This document shows positions 63,896 through 64,000 of a stretch of 64,000 nucleotides of DNA, piece after piece. The stretch is taken from NCBI RefSeq assembly GCF_900112355.1, contig NZ_FOLM01000003.1, positions 68,274 to 132,273 of the forward strand, in the 5' to 3' direction. Source of the stretch: Streptomyces aidingensis (GTDB lineage: Bacteria > Actinomycetota > Actinomycetes > Streptomycetales > Streptomycetaceae). A program made the position numbers and the translations under genes. The notes below the pieces were generated by a model. The model saw only the letters and a program-made list of their open reading frames with translations, searched no databases and was not told where the DNA came from. Position 1 is the first letter of the stretch. Every line of letters starts with the position of its first letter.

Positions 63896-64000
63896 TCAGT
63901 CCCGGTCAGCCCCGGCCGCCGGGGCGCCGTCGCCGGAGACGGGCGCGGGCGCCGGTGCGGCGGGCGGGGGCGGCGGTGCCGCCCGGCCGGGGCGCGGACG
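63896..64000 (-). CDS. Possible C-terminus of a minus-strand gene (cut by window end)
   Basis: A minus-strand frame open to the window edge ends at a TGA at 63898-63896 and reads as a Pro/Ala-rich tail ending 'GAPAAGADRD'. Such tails are common at protein C-termini in this genome, but 34 residues of low-complexity sequence are weak evidence. CAGTCCCGT direct repeats lie just downstream (63889-63905). Confidence 0.3.
   Translation of the reverse strand, partial: RPRPGRAAPPPPPAAPAPAPVSGDGAPAAGADRD

Overview
The window is high-GC actinomycete chromosome, almost certainly Streptomyces: codon third positions are nearly all G/C, GTG starts and ATGA/GTGA overlaps are common, and the families are typical of the genus (AraC and AfsR-like regulators, ROK regulator, XRE-MurA fusion, DUF3000, baeRF2). 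From memory, the gene order arcA-arcB, XRE-murA, acnA, ngcEFG, rok7B7, xylFGH, dxs, fadAB, rnd, response regulator, DUF3000, hemE matches the SCO5975-SCO6031 part of the Streptomyces coelicolor core chromosome. That core is interrupted here by accessory DNA.

Layout. 0-5 kb: end of a TPR regulator, an AraC regulator, an F420-type oxidoreductase and homocysteine methyltransferase. 5.3-9.1 kb (minus): chromate transporter and the arginine deiminase pair arcB/arcA. 9.2-13.5 kb (minus): the Hen1-Pnkp RNA repair cassette. 13.7-18.3 kb (minus): phosphoketolase, hemerythrin protein and a ferritin-like protein. 18.3-25.1 kb: an accessory island with a tightly overlapping minus-strand operon (SAM methyltransferase, HEPN-NACHT NTPase, FGE-like domain, small beta-rich protein, two-TM membrane protein), bounded on both sides by broken genes. 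25.6-30.6 kb: a small oxidative gene set (glycosyltransferase, ring-hydroxylating oxygenase alpha and beta, MFS remnant, CMD protein, cysteine-rich protein, flavoprotein). 30.9-34.1 kb: SpoIIE phosphatase, baeRF2 protein, a kinase stub and an IS256-type remnant.

34.2-51.6 kb: core genes: XRE-MurA, DUF1648 plus GntR pair, aconitase, the ngcEFG amino-sugar transporter, ROK regulator, xylFGH and dxs. 51.7-55.6 kb (minus): a four-gene set headed by a 61-aa peptide, with a DUF6895-like protein and a serine hydrolase, then an LCP protein. 55.9-64 kb: fadB/fadA, RNase D, an atypical response regulator, DUF3000 and hemE.

The two most interesting places are the HEPN-NACHT/FGE operon (18.96-23.92 kb), which looks like an NTP-dependent conflict (defence) system, and the peptide cluster at 51.7-54.6 kb, which looks like an undescribed peptide-modifying or peptide-export set. 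The defence-like operon carries at least three apparent one-base frame breaks, each in a short G or C run. These are either assembly errors or genuine decay, and must be settled before interpreting the proteins.
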